Program-made: the position numbers and the translations under genes
Notes under the pieces: model-generated
What the model saw: only the letters and a program-made list of their open reading frames with translations
What the model was told of the DNA's origin: nothing
Database searches by the model: none
Part shown: piece after piece, positions 56,308 through 64,000 of the stretch
How positions within the stretch are numbered: position 1 is the stretch's first letter
Layout of the letters: each line of letters opens with the position of its first letter
NCBI GenBank assembly: GCA_021776795.1
Contig: JAJFFC010000031.1
Span: 27,135 to 91,134, forward strand
Direction: 5' to 3'
Source of the DNA: Planctomycetota bacterium
GTDB taxonomy: Bacteria > Planctomycetota > UBA1135
DNA length: 64,000 nt

Positions 56308-57608
56308 GGTGAGGTAGGGGCAACCAGGCTTTGTCCGCCGTAGAGACGGTGGCCGAGGCCGCGTACACAGACGTATACGGGCTGGCCTGGCGTGAATGAG
56401 ACAATTCCTAGGTCTAAGGTCTCGCCGCCGCCAGCGGCCTTCAAAAGGATACGGTGTTCACCGGGCTCCAGGGAGGCGCGCAGGACCTGAATCCCGCGTG
56501 GCAAAGAGATCCACGAGCGCAAATCGGCTTGTTCGGTGGCACTCATTAAGAGGGAACCAAAGATGCCGACGAGGGCGCCGGCGGTGGCGCCATGCTTTTC
56601 TTCGACCTGCTCTGCCGCTTGATCGACCACAATCAACTTGGCGGCAGACCGCACCACGGTTTTGGCGGTCATCCAACCAATGCGGTCGTCGAGATTGCGC
56701 CGGGCAACGCCCAGGACATTTTCAATCTGTTTCGTGCTGCCTAGCTTGCGTTCGCCGGCCTGCACCCAAATCGTGCTTGGGGCGGGCGGAGCCACACCAA
56801 AGGACGGAATGCTGATGCGGTTAAAGGCGTGCGATGCCTGCATGTGGATATCAGTAGAAACCTTTTGCGGCATGCGCCCGCGCTCATAAAACACAATCAA
56901 CTGTGCCTTCTGCAGTTCCGCACTGCGCGTAGAGCCGTTGCGCAGGGCAGTCAAACGCTCCTGGCTATGTTGTATCGCAGGGTGGTTGGGCAGGTCCTCA
57001 GTGAGTTTCTCCAATTCAATCCGTGCACTATCCCATTCGCCGGCTTGTTCATGGGCAAGCACGGCAATCATGCGCCCAAAGCGATTCATGCCATGGGTGC
57101 TGTCATAACGTTCGCGCTCGAAAGCTTCGAACTCATAGCTGCGCTTGATTTCGACCAGGGCCCCATCGAGATCGCCCATGCGCAAAAAGTCGAGGGCGAG
57201 GAAGGCGTGGAGCAAGACAATCTCAAAACCTTCGCCGTCATAAGGAATGGTCTTGTCATTCAGCAGCAAGGACAAGGAACCCTCACTCAGGCTGCGACCG
57301 CTAATCGTGGGTCGGTCACCAAAGCCTTCGTAGGTGCGCACGGCGTTAAGCCAACGCTTGGTCGAGGCCTGCAGATTCCCGCGCAAGTGAAGTGCCATGC
57401 CGGATTCGCAGCGGGCCAGGAACTCGGTGCCATCTAGGGTGCCGGTCAGTCCCTGGAACTCGGTGGCGGCCACTTCAAACTGGCCGCGGTCCATGGAGCT
57501 TACCGCGTAGTAGGCCTGGTCAGGGTAGTCGGCCAGAATGGTGCTCGAGCAAGACGCCAAGCAGCCAAGGAAGGTGGCGGTGGCGAGTTTGGTCGAGAGG
57601 AAGCTCAT
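56304..57608 (-). CDS. Lipoprotein with TPR-like repeats, COG3014-like, leading the lpoB operon
   Basis: A 434-residue lipoprotein (signal ending CLASC-SSTI). The N-terminal half has TPR-like helices (FEVAATEFQGLTG; ESGMALHLRG; HAFLALDFLRMGDLDGALVEIKRS). The C-terminal half has a helix (RSAAKLIVVDQAAEQVEE) followed by a hydrophobic AGALVGIFGSLLM segment and a beta domain (SLEPGEHRILLKA). The same order - COG3014-type lipoprotein, DUF1425, LpoB - occurs as a cluster in other Gram-negative bacteria and points to peptidoglycan synthesis. TAGGAT lies about 28 bases before the ATG. Confidence 0.8.
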   Translation of the reverse strand: MSFLSTKLATATFLGCLASCSSTILADYPDQAYYAVSSMDRGQFEVAATEFQGLTGTLDGTEFLARCESGMALHLRGNLQASTKRWLNAVRTYEGFGDRPTISGRSLSEGSLSLLLNDKTIPYDGEGFEIVLLHAFLALDFLRMGDLDGALVEIKRSYEFEAFERERYDSTHGMNRFGRMIAVLAHEQAGEWDSARIELEKLTEDLPNHPAIQHSQERLTALRNGSTRSAELQKAQLIVFYERGRMPQKVSTDIHMQASHAFNRISIPSFGVAPPAPSTIWVQAGERKLGSTKQIENVLGVARRNLDDRIGWMTAKTVVRSAAKLIVVDQAAEQVEEKHGATAGALVGIFGSLLMSATEQADLRSWISLPRGIQVLRASLEPGEHRILLKAAGGGETLDLGIVSFTPGQPVYVCVRGLGHRLYGGQSLVAPTSP

Positions 57609-57767
57609 AGGGGCTAGGGCGCTTTGAGGCCCCGCTTCATCCTACAAAGATGAGGGCGGCGGTCGGATTCGGCGTGACAGACGGGGGGGCCGAGTGGCCC
57701 GACCGGCGGCCTCGCACTGTGTACGGACGATGTTGGCGAGGTGCAGCTAAAATCAGGGTGCATCCCT

Positions 57768-60572
57768 GTGAAATCTCACTCCTCCACTCCTCCGCGCGTC
57801 GAGCAAACGCCCATGATGCGGCAGTTTTACGCCGCCAAGGACCAGTATCCCAAAGCCATGCTGTTCTTTCGCATGGGAGATTTTTATGAGTTGTTCTTCG
57901 ACGACGCGAAAATTGCGTCCAAAGAACTCGGGATTACCCTGACCGCGCGCGACAAAAAGAAGCAAGTGCCGATGGCCGGTGTGCCGGTGCGCGCCATGGA
58001 GGGTTATCTGACTCGGTTGGTGCGGGCAGGCCACACCGTGGCGGTTTGTGAGCAGATGCAGGACCCGAAAGATGCCAAGGGCATCGTCGAGCGCGAAGTG
58101 GTGCGCGTGGTCACGCCGGGCACTTTGGTCGAAGAAGAATCACTGATTGGCAGTGAGCCCTTGTTCGTGTTGTCGGTGCAGCTCGAAGTACCCAAAGGAA
58201 AGGCAGCGGAACAACAGGCACCAGGTACCTGGCCTGTGGGCTTGGCTTGGGCTGACCTCAGCACCGGCAGCTTCCGCTGTGCGCAAACCACCTTGGATCG
58301 CTTGGGCGAAGAGCTCGCGCGCATCCAACCGGCCGAAGTGCTGTTGCCCGAGGCCGAAGAGGAAAGTGGAGTGGTGGAAGAAGCGCGCAAGGAGTTGCAT
58401 CGGCAAGTGGCGCGGGAAGAGGTGCCGATTGGTTGGCGCCCGCCGTGGAGTTTCGATGCGCGCAATGGCGCCAAAGATTTACGCAGTCACCTCAAGGTGG
58501 CCACGCTCGAAGCCTTTGGGATCGAAGACATGCCGGCGGTGCTGGCTTCTTGTGCGGCTCTGTTGTCCTTTCTGCAAGAAACCCAGAAGAATGCACTGAC
58601 CCAGTTGCGCGAGTTGCGCCTGCATCGGGCGCAAGAGCATTTGGTCATGGATCGCGCCACGCGCCGCACCCTTGAGGTGGTGCGCAATCTGCAGGATGGC
58701 GGCCGTGAAGGCACCTTGCTCGCGACGATTGACCGCACCGGCACCGCCATGGGTGCACGTTTGCTGCGCGAATGGCTGCTTGAGCCCTTGGTTTCGGCGC
58801 CTTTGATTGAAGAGCGCCAACAGGCGGTTGCTGATTTGGTCGAAGATGCCGCGCTGCGCCGTAAGTTAGTGGGCTTGCTAGATGGCCTCGGCGATCTGGA
58901 ACGCTTGGCGGCGAAGTTGGCTTCCGGTCGCGCCGGTGCGCGCGATCTCTGCGGTTTGGCCCTAGCGCTCGAAGTGGTTCCGGAATTACGCAGTGCCCTG
59001 CAGGTGCCTGACAGCGATGGCCTCGGCCGCTTGCTCGAGCATCTCAATCCCTGCACCGAGAGTGCGGCGCGCATTCGCGAAACACTGGTCGAAGATCCGC
59101 CGCACAGTTTGCAAGATGGCGGCTTGATTCAAGATGGCTTCTCCAAGGAGGTCGATGAACTGCGCGCGCTGGCCCGCGGTGGCAAGGAGTATCTCGCGGC
59201 TCTGCAAGAGCGCGAAGCGGCGCGCCTCGGGATCCCCATCAAGATTGGCTACAACCGGGTGTTCGGCTACTACCTGGAAGTTTCGCGCACGCACAGCGAG
59301 AAGGTTCCGGAAGACTTCATTCGCAAGCAGACGCTGAAGAATGCCGAGCGTTACATCACGCCGGAGCTCAAGGAATATGAGCACAAGGTGCTTGGTGCCG
59401 AGGAGAAGCTCAAAGAGCTAGAAGCCGAGTTGTTTGAAGACTTGCGCGGTGCGGTTCTGACCGAGGCCACCGCCATGTTGGCCACAGCCCATGCCGTCGC
59501 CGAGCTCGATGTCTTCGTTTCGCTGGCCGCGATGGCAGTGGAGCGTCGTTACATCCGCCCCGAAATCCTCGAAGCGCCGGCCGATGCCTGTGGTGTGCTC
59601 GACATCCGCGATGGCCGCCACCCGGTGGTCGAAGCCGCTCTGCTCGAAACGCCCTTCGTGCCCAACGACACCCAGCTCGGCACCGGCGTATTTCATGATC
59701 AAAGTGGCGAAGCCGGCCCCGATCGTGATGCTCGCCTCGCGGTCCTGACCGGCCCCAACATGAGCGGTAAATCGACCTACCTGCGGCAAACCGCACTGGT
59801 GGTCTTGCTTGCGCAAATGGGCAGCTTCGTGCCGGCCGCCCATGCTCGCCTGACTTTGGTCGACCGCATCTTCACGCGGCTTGGCGCCGGCGATGACATC
59901 AGCCGTGGCCAATCGACCTTCATGGTCGAGATGGTCGAAACCGCGAACATCTTGCGCCATGCCACCCCGCGCTCGCTGCTTCTGCTCGATGAAGTCGGCC
60001 GCGGCACCAGCACTTTCGATGGCCTGGCGATTGCCTGGGCGGTTTGCGAATACGTGCACGACCGGCTCAAGGCGCGGTGCTTGTTCGCGACTCACTACCA
60101 TCAACTGACTGACCTGGCTTCTGGGCTCAGCGGCGCGGTCAACCTGAATGTGGCGGTGCGTGAATGGCAAGACGACATCGTGTTCCTGCACCGAATTGAA
60201 GAGGGGGGTACCGATCGCAGCTACGGCATTCACGTCGCTCAGCTGGCTGGCCTGCCCGATTCGGTGCTGCAGCGTTCGCGCGAGGTGCTGTCGCGACTGG
60301 AGCGCGAAGAGGAAGGATTGTCGCGGCGCATCTTGCAGCAAAAGGCCGCGGCGCCCGCACCTGAGGACGGCTCCGCGAACGTAGCGGCGCCGACCGCGGC
60401 CGAGGTTGCCGACCTCGTGCACCAGCCCGGGCTCTTCGACATCCTCGAAGATCGCTCGCCGGAATTGCTCACCGAATTGCGTGAAATCGATCCTGACCAT
60501 CTCACGCCCATGGCGGCGTGGCAATTGGTGGCTCGGCTGCGTCAGGCGCTCGAGAGCGATCCTGGCGTTTGA
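57768..60572 (+). CDS. mutS: DNA mismatch repair protein MutS
   Basis: A 934-residue MutS1. The mismatch-reading Phe-x-Glu lies in RMGDFYELFFDDA near the N-terminus. The connector, lever and clamp domains follow, then the ATPase with Walker A TGPNMSGKSTYLRQT, ST motif GDDISRGQSTFMVEM, Walker B LLLDEVGRGTSTFDG and the helix-turn-helix end. It binds mismatches and calls in MutL, which is not in the window. The GTG at 57768 is preferred: it precedes TPMMRQFYAAKDQYPKA, aligned with the E. coli start, and TAAAAT lies 14 bases ahead. An upstream GTG at 57741 is possible. A charged linker (about 840-870) makes it somewhat longer than E. coli MutS. Confidence 0.97.
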   Translation: MKSHSSTPPRVEQTPMMRQFYAAKDQYPKAMLFFRMGDFYELFFDDAKIASKELGITLTARDKKKQVPMAGVPVRAMEGYLTRLVRAGHTVAVCEQMQDPKDAKGIVEREVVRVVTPGTLVEEESLIGSEPLFVLSVQLEVPKGKAAEQQAPGTWPVGLAWADLSTGSFRCAQTTLDRLGEELARIQPAEVLLPEAEEESGVVEEARKELHRQVAREEVPIGWRPPWSFDARNGAKDLRSHLKVATLEAFGIEDMPAVLASCAALLSFLQETQKNALTQLRELRLHRAQEHLVMDRATRRTLEVVRNLQDGGREGTLLATIDRTGTAMGARLLREWLLEPLVSAPLIEERQQAVADLVEDAALRRKLVGLLDGLGDLERLAAKLASGRAGARDLCGLALALEVVPELRSALQVPDSDGLGRLLEHLNPCTESAARIRETLVEDPPHSLQDGGLIQDGFSKEVDELRALARGGKEYLAALQEREAARLGIPIKIGYNRVFGYYLEVSRTHSEKVPEDFIRKQTLKNAERYITPELKEYEHKVLGAEEKLKELEAELFEDLRGAVLTEATAMLATAHAVAELDVFVSLAAMAVERRYIRPEILEAPADACGVLDIRDGRHPVVEAALLETPFVPNDTQLGTGVFHDQSGEAGPDRDARLAVLTGPNMSGKSTYLRQTALVVLLAQMGSFVPAAHARLTLVDRIFTRLGAGDDISRGQSTFMVEMVETANILRHATPRSLLLLDEVGRGTSTFDGLAIAWAVCEYVHDRLKARCLFATHYHQLTDLASGLSGAVNLNVAVREWQDDIVFLHRIEEGGTDRSYGIHVAQLAGLPDSVLQRSREVLSRLEREEEGLSRRILQQKAAAPAPEDGSANVAAPTAAEVADLVHQPGLFDILEDRSPELLTELREIDPDHLTPMAAWQLVARLRQALESDPGV

Positions 60573-60634
60573 AACGCACAAAATTAGTGCTCTTTTTTGT
60601 CATCCAACCGTAGGCATGAGCGAAGACATAGAAA

Positions 60635-61792
60635 ATGAAGCACACCCTCACTTACGACGAGCTCATCGCCGACCTTCGTGTCGAGAGCTTCGAGGATCAG
60701 GCGCCCGCCATCCTTGATCGCTTGCTCGACTCGGAGTTCGCTTTGGATTTCACCTTCTCCCGCAACGAGCCCAAGGCGGCCAGCGGGTTCATGGGCGACT
60801 TCCGCCATGATATTTCGCGCTATCCAGTCATGGATTCGGCGGGTGAGTTGCGCTTCTCGATGGGTCTAGAGCTGCTGTGGCGCCGCCTGCAGATTCTGCG
60901 CACCGGCGCGGGCATGTCGCAAGAGGAAATCGAGCGCTACCCCGATGCCTCCGATACCCGCTGCCTCTCCTGCGCCCCTGGTCAGCAGCTGAACTGCTTC
61001 GGTTGCTCTCCGGAGACCTGCAACGCGGACATTCGCGAGCAGCTGCGCCAAGCCACTCAGGATTTGGTGCTGGCCCGCAACGAAATGGTCGCGCGCAACC
61101 TTTACTTGGTGTTCCCACTGCTGGCGCGCTACCGCCACGTGCATGTTCCCGCCGAAGACCTGGTCCAAGACGCGAACGAGGCCTTGTTCCGCGCGGTCGA
61201 GGGTTTCGACTTCAACCGCGGCGTGCGTTTCAAGACTTACGCAGGCTACTGGGTCAATCAGGCCTTCCTCAACGCCATCTACAACCAGAGTCGTACCGTG
61301 CGCGTGCCGGCTTACATCCAGAAGGCCATGAAGAAGGTGCGTGCAGTCGAGCAAGAGGTCGAAGGAGGTCTCTACAACATCGAAGCCTTGGCTGAGCGCT
61401 CCGGCATCGATGCCAAGTTGGTGTCGCAAGTGGTCCAGCGCAACCGCTTCACTCTTTCGCTCGATGGTCAGTTTGGCTCGGGTGGGGGCGACGACGAGGG
61501 CAGCGCCCCGATGTCGCAGCTCATCGAATCGGAGAACGAGGCCGCAGAACCAGACTTTGGCGAAGCCGAAGCCTTGGCTCAGCACTTAGAAGATGCCGTC
61601 GCCCGTCTCAGCTCGCGTGAGCAAGAGGTGGTGCGCATGCGCTTCGGTCTTGGTGGCCGCGGCATTGCCACGCTTTCCGAAGTTGGTCGCAAGCTCGGCA
61701 TTTCCTTGGAACGCGTGCGTCAAATCCAGCGCGCGGCCTTGGATAAGCTGCGCACCAGCGATCAAGGTTCGAAGTTGGAGCACTTCGCATAA
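60635..61792 (+). CDS. Sigma-70 family RNA polymerase sigma factor with Cys cluster
   Basis: A 385-residue sigma factor. Regions 2.1-2.4 run from ARNEMVARNL through DLVQDANEALFRAVEGFDFNRGVRFKTYAGYWVNQ. Region 3 (EALAERSGIDAKLVSQVV) and region 4 (SSREQEVVRMRFGLGG; SEVGRKLGISLERVRQIQRAALDKL) are normal. Between the region 1.2-like segment and region 2.1 is a Cys cluster at residues 110, 113, 121, 124 and 129 (C-x2-C-x7-C-x2-C-x4-C). No sigma factor I know has this; zinc or an Fe-S cluster is the likely ligand. It lacks the long region 1.1 of primary sigma factors and is probably a group 2 or alternative sigma. It is upstream of the trpG/pabA-like gene. Confidence 0.88.
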   Translation: MKHTLTYDELIADLRVESFEDQAPAILDRLLDSEFALDFTFSRNEPKAASGFMGDFRHDISRYPVMDSAGELRFSMGLELLWRRLQILRTGAGMSQEEIERYPDASDTRCLSCAPGQQLNCFGCSPETCNADIREQLRQATQDLVLARNEMVARNLYLVFPLLARYRHVHVPAEDLVQDANEALFRAVEGFDFNRGVRFKTYAGYWVNQAFLNAIYNQSRTVRVPAYIQKAMKKVRAVEQEVEGGLYNIEALAERSGIDAKLVSQVVQRNRFTLSLDGQFGSGGGDDEGSAPMSQLIESENEAAEPDFGEAEALAQHLEDAVARLSSREQEVVRMRFGLGGRGIATLSEVGRKLGISLERVRQIQRAALDKLRTSDQGSKLEHFA

Positions 61793-61864
61793 GGCTTGCG
61801 GCTTTCTCCATAAATAAAGCTTAAAAGCTTGTCCCCGAGGGAGTTTCTGCGGATACACTCAAAC

Positions 61865-61948
61865 ATGATGAGTCAGACACTGAGACTGGCTTGTCAGACT
61901 TGAAACTCCTCCTCAAGGGCCTTCCTCCGGGAAGGTCCTTTTTCTTTT
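61865..61948 (+). terminator. Leader ORF and intrinsic terminator just before the TrpG/PabA gene
   Basis: A 12-codon frame (MMSQTLRLACQT, 61865-61903) is followed by an 11-bp stem (61915-61925 with 61930-61940; one G-T wobble) with loop TCCG and then TTTCTTTT. The hairpin ends about 18 bases before the ATG at 61959. It may simply end the sigma-factor transcript, or be an attenuator: TACACT (61853-61858) could be a -10 box before the leader. Confidence 0.6.
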
Positions 61949-61958
61949 CCCCGGCGAC

Positions 61959-62537
61959 ATGATTCTTCTCGTCGACAACTACGATTCCTTCACCTACAAC
62001 CTGGTGCAGTCGTTGGCGGCCTCGGGAGCTCAGGTAGAAGTGGTGCGCAACGACCGGATATCGGTCGCAGAGGCGCTGGCCAAACAGCCGAAGGGAATCG
62101 TCTTGAGTCCAGGCCCTGGTCGCCCACGGGGCGCGGGCATTTGCCTGGAACTCTTGGAGAAGGCGCCGAAGGACCTGCCGATGTTGGGAGTTTGCTTAGG
62201 TCATCAGGCCATGGTTGAGAGTCTCGGCGGCACTCTCGAGGTCGATCCGGTGCCGACCCACGGCAAGGATTCGCCCGTGCACTATGAGCCAGGCAGCGCT
62301 TTATTCGAAGGCTTGCCCAATCCTTTCGATGCCGGCCGCTACCACTCCCTTCGTGTGGAGCGCTCTGGCCTGCCGGCGGTTTTCCGGCTGACCGCCTGGA
62401 CCCAAGAGGGACTGGTCATGGCCGTGGAGCACCGGGATTGGCCCTGGTTTGGGCTCCAATTCCACCCGGAGTCGATCCTGACCCCCCAGGGCGACCTCAT
62501 GCTCCAGCAGTTCCTGCGCCTATCGGGCGAAACCTAG
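61959..62537 (+). CDS. Glutamine amidotransferase subunit of anthranilate/aminodeoxychorismate synthase
   Basis: A 192-residue class I glutamine amidotransferase of TrpG/PabA type: MILLVDNYDSFTYNL opening, oxyanion SPGPGRP, catalytic Cys in GVCLGHQ, and His and Glu in FHPES. It gives ammonia from glutamine to the chorismate-using TrpE or PabB subunit. Neither is nearby, so tryptophan versus folate cannot be decided; many bacteria use one subunit for both. Its start lies directly after a strong terminator hairpin, so expression probably depends on read-through or on a promoter upstream of it. Confidence 0.9.
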   Translation: MILLVDNYDSFTYNLVQSLAASGAQVEVVRNDRISVAEALAKQPKGIVLSPGPGRPRGAGICLELLEKAPKDLPMLGVCLGHQAMVESLGGTLEVDPVPTHGKDSPVHYEPGSALFEGLPNPFDAGRYHSLRVERSGLPAVFRLTAWTQEGLVMAVEHRDWPWFGLQFHPESILTPQGDLMLQQFLRLSGET

Positions 62538-62574
62538 ATTCCCCAACGGGGATAGAGTGCACAAAGTTGATGAA

Positions 62575-63270
62575 ATGACATCGAAGCCTCTATCTGCCCT
62601 CGGTCAAGGCCTAATCCTGCTCACATGCTGGTCTGGCCTGACCTGTGCGCTCCCTCAGCGGGAGATGGCGGCGGAGCGGGAATCCCAGGCCTTGCCGCAA
62701 ACGCCGAAGGAGTTGGTGGACATGGTGTACAAGGCGGTCCCCATGACTGGGGAAGAGCGCCAGTACAGCGTCGAGGTCATCGATGGGCTTCTCTATGTCG
62801 ACGGCCCTCAAGAGATTCAGCACGAGGTCGATGCCTACCTAGCCAGCCTTTACGAAGAGATTCCGCCCACAACAAAGTCAGCACATCGGCATGACCTTTC
62901 CTGCCGTTCTCTAATCTTGCTGCCACACGATGCACGAGATAGATCTTCCATGTTTGCAGAATGGGCGGCGAATATTGATGATTCTGAGTTTTTCTGTGCC
63001 TTTCCACTGCCACCCTATTACCCGGTTGGGGAGTACGCGGTTATGGAAGAGGAAGCCCAGACTCCGCCAGTGACTTATTCACAGGAAGAGTTGCTGGCAT
63101 TAATGGAGGAGCGAGCTGACTCTGATCCGTGGTGGGAGATTGCGGAAATCGAAGTTGGAACGGGATATATTTTTGTCCGCGGCCCCTCCTGCCTACATGA
63201 AGAGTTGGATCTCTACATTGATGAGCTTCGGACTTTGCCGAAGCAATCTCCCCAAGGCCAGACGGACTAG
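62575..63270 (+). CDS. Unknown secreted protein
   Basis: A 231-residue protein. The first 25 residues (MTSKPLSALGQGLILLTCWSG) look like a signal peptide, possibly with a lipobox-like Cys at LTC. The rest has two similar segments, each with a conserved pattern near ELVDMVYKAV and EELLALMEERAD followed by DGPQEIQHEVDAYL and RGPSCLHEELDLYI, suggesting an internal duplication. I do not recognise a family. The second half is richer in A+T than the first. An ATG at 62575 is preferred to a GTG at 62557 because it directly precedes the hydrophobic segment. Function unknown. Confidence 0.6.
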   Translation: MTSKPLSALGQGLILLTCWSGLTCALPQREMAAERESQALPQTPKELVDMVYKAVPMTGEERQYSVEVIDGLLYVDGPQEIQHEVDAYLASLYEEIPPTTKSAHRHDLSCRSLILLPHDARDRSSMFAEWAANIDDSEFFCAFPLPPYYPVGEYAVMEEEAQTPPVTYSQEELLALMEERADSDPWWEIAEIEVGTGYIFVRGPSCLHEELDLYIDELRTLPKQSPQGQTD

Positions 63271-64000
63271 CTAGTCCAGCTCCGTAATCTTCCAGCCGTC
63301 GGCAGATTTCTCGAGCAGGAAGTTCATGCCTTCGCCATCTTCGCTGCCGTCGGCGCGCTCCAGCTTGGCGCGAACGCGAATCATGGCCTGCCCGGTGCCT
63401 TCGCCTTCGAGCGCGTAGACCTGCAAGACTTCATAGGAAGCGATCCGCGCACCTTCGACGAAGAAGGCATTGGTGAAGCTTGGCTTCCAGCTTTCTTCTT
63501 TCTCTTGAAACTCCTCGGTGCCGAGGGCATCGGCGGCGGCGCGATCCTGGGCGATGACCGCCTGAAGCCAGGCTTCGACCACCTGTTGGGCAGGGATGAG
63601 CGCGGTGGGCGTGACCGGCATGGTCAGCTGCATCAGCAAGGGGCTCTCGCCGCGGTTGATGAGGTCATGACTGTTGGCAAAGGTGAATTGCGCCGGCGTG
63701 AGATCTTCCGCGCTTTCGTACAAGGCAATCATGGCCATATCGAGCGCCGTGAGTCCATAGGCGAGCAAGCTCTCGTCTTCCGGACTGACGCCGGCTGCCA
63801 TCAACACTGCGGCAAGATCGGCGCGGTCGTTAATCACGATCCAATGTAGAGGCGTAAGCCCTTCGCCATCGACGGCGCGCGGGTCGGTGCCAGCCCCAAT
63901 CAAAATGTTCAGCGCCTCGGCCGAGGTATTGGCATTGCGGCACGCCGCCAACAATAGATTGCTGCCATCGGCGCGCGCGAGGGTGGGGGAAGCCCCTGCG
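63271..64000 (-). CDS. Ankyrin-repeat protein (5' end outside window)
   Basis: The frame is open to the window end and starts there within an ankyrin repeat (DGSNLLLAACRNANTSAEALNILI read across the boundary). Complete ankyrin motifs include GLTPLHWIVINDRADLAAVLMAAG and GLTALDMAMIAL. The last 130 residues are different: a helical AEAWLQAVIAQDRAAADAL segment and a beta strand set, like an NTF2 or lumazine-type small domain. Ankyrin repeats bind other proteins. It converges with the unknown secreted gene with no gap between stop codons. The true start and length are unknown. Confidence 0.8.
   Translation of the reverse strand, partial: AGASPTLARADGSNLLLAACRNANTSAEALNILIGAGTDPRAVDGEGLTPLHWIVINDRADLAAVLMAAGVSPEDESLLAYGLTALDMAMIALYESAEDLTPAQFTFANSHDLINRGESPLLMQLTMPVTPTALIPAQQVVEAWLQAVIAQDRAAADALGTEEFQEKEESWKPSFTNAFFVEGARIASYEVLQVYALEGEGTGQAMIRVRAKLERADGSEDGEGMNFLLEKSADGWKITELD

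Noticed and set aside
59418..60581. 387-codon antisense frame over mutS
   Set aside because: Shadow of the MutS ATPase domain.
61865..61903. Classical trp leader peptide
   Set aside because: The 12-codon frame has no Trp codon and no clear alternative antiterminator stem.

Overview
The window looks like part of the chromosome of a Gram-negative-type bacterium, most likely a planctomycete. This is inference from gene content: an outer-membrane porin, a heptosyltransferase-like enzyme, many lipoproteins, an FG-GAP repeat surface protein, a CIA30-fasciclin fusion, a membrane-anchored sulfatase-like protein, a DUF3299 lipoprotein and tandem peptidase-MA-like proteins. No rRNA, tRNA, CRISPR array, insertion sequence or prophage was recognised. 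Most of the window is ordinary, densely packed and GC-rich. The first 2.5 kb and the FG-GAP gene at 50.4-52.1 kb are visibly richer in A+T.

Layout. 0-3.4 kb: the end of a hybrid histidine kinase, an unknown secreted protein, a structured 400-bp gap, an ExbD-like protein and a hidden SelW-like selenoprotein read through an in-frame TGA. 3.4-8 kb: MATE transporter, glycosyltransferase 9, dCMP deaminase, secreted M12-like metalloprotease. 8-12.9 kb: adenosylcobalamin-dependent ribonucleotide reductase split by a homing intein at its catalytic cysteine, meeting a cysteine desulfurase. 12.9-19 kb: aminopeptidase P, ketoacyl synthase, sulfatase-like protein, DUF4863 cupin-like protein, ATP-grasp enzyme, GNAT. 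19-24 kb: RecD2, rpsU, RluA, DUF3299 lipoprotein. 23-30.4 kb: an AddB/AddA-type helicase-nuclease operon with an unknown first gene, each junction a 4-base overlap. 30.4-38 kb: hydrolase and thioesterase; a secreted metallopeptidase with its catalytically dead neighbour; ispG; methyltransferase. 38-50 kb: dynamin-like GTPase, cytochrome-motif lipoprotein, degenerate GHMP kinase, M1 aminopeptidase with porin, AlkA, CIA30-fasciclin protein. 50-54.8 kb: FG-GAP gene between two 73-bp direct repeats, acyl-CoA dehydrogenase, M28 peptidase. 54.8-57.6 kb: LpoB/DUF1425/TPR lipoprotein operon. 57.7-64 kb: MutS, a sigma-70 factor with a cysteine cluster, TrpG/PabA behind a terminator, an unknown secreted protein and an ankyrin protein cut by the window end.

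Working together. Genome maintenance is prominent (AddAB, RecD2, MutS, AlkA, ribonucleotide reductase, dCMP deaminase), and so is cell-envelope biology (LpoB operon, porin with M1 peptidase, ExbD, metallopeptidases). About ten genes at the head of a transcription unit have a TANNNT-type -10 hexamer only 6-9 bases before the start codon, which suggests leaderless mRNAs; in-operon genes instead use ATGA/GTGA/TTGA overlaps. The strongest candidates for something new are the cryptic selenoprotein with its SECIS-like hairpin, the cysteine-cluster sigma factor, the repeat-flanked FG-GAP cassette, the active/dead peptidase pair, and two genes with intrinsic terminators just ahead of their start codons.
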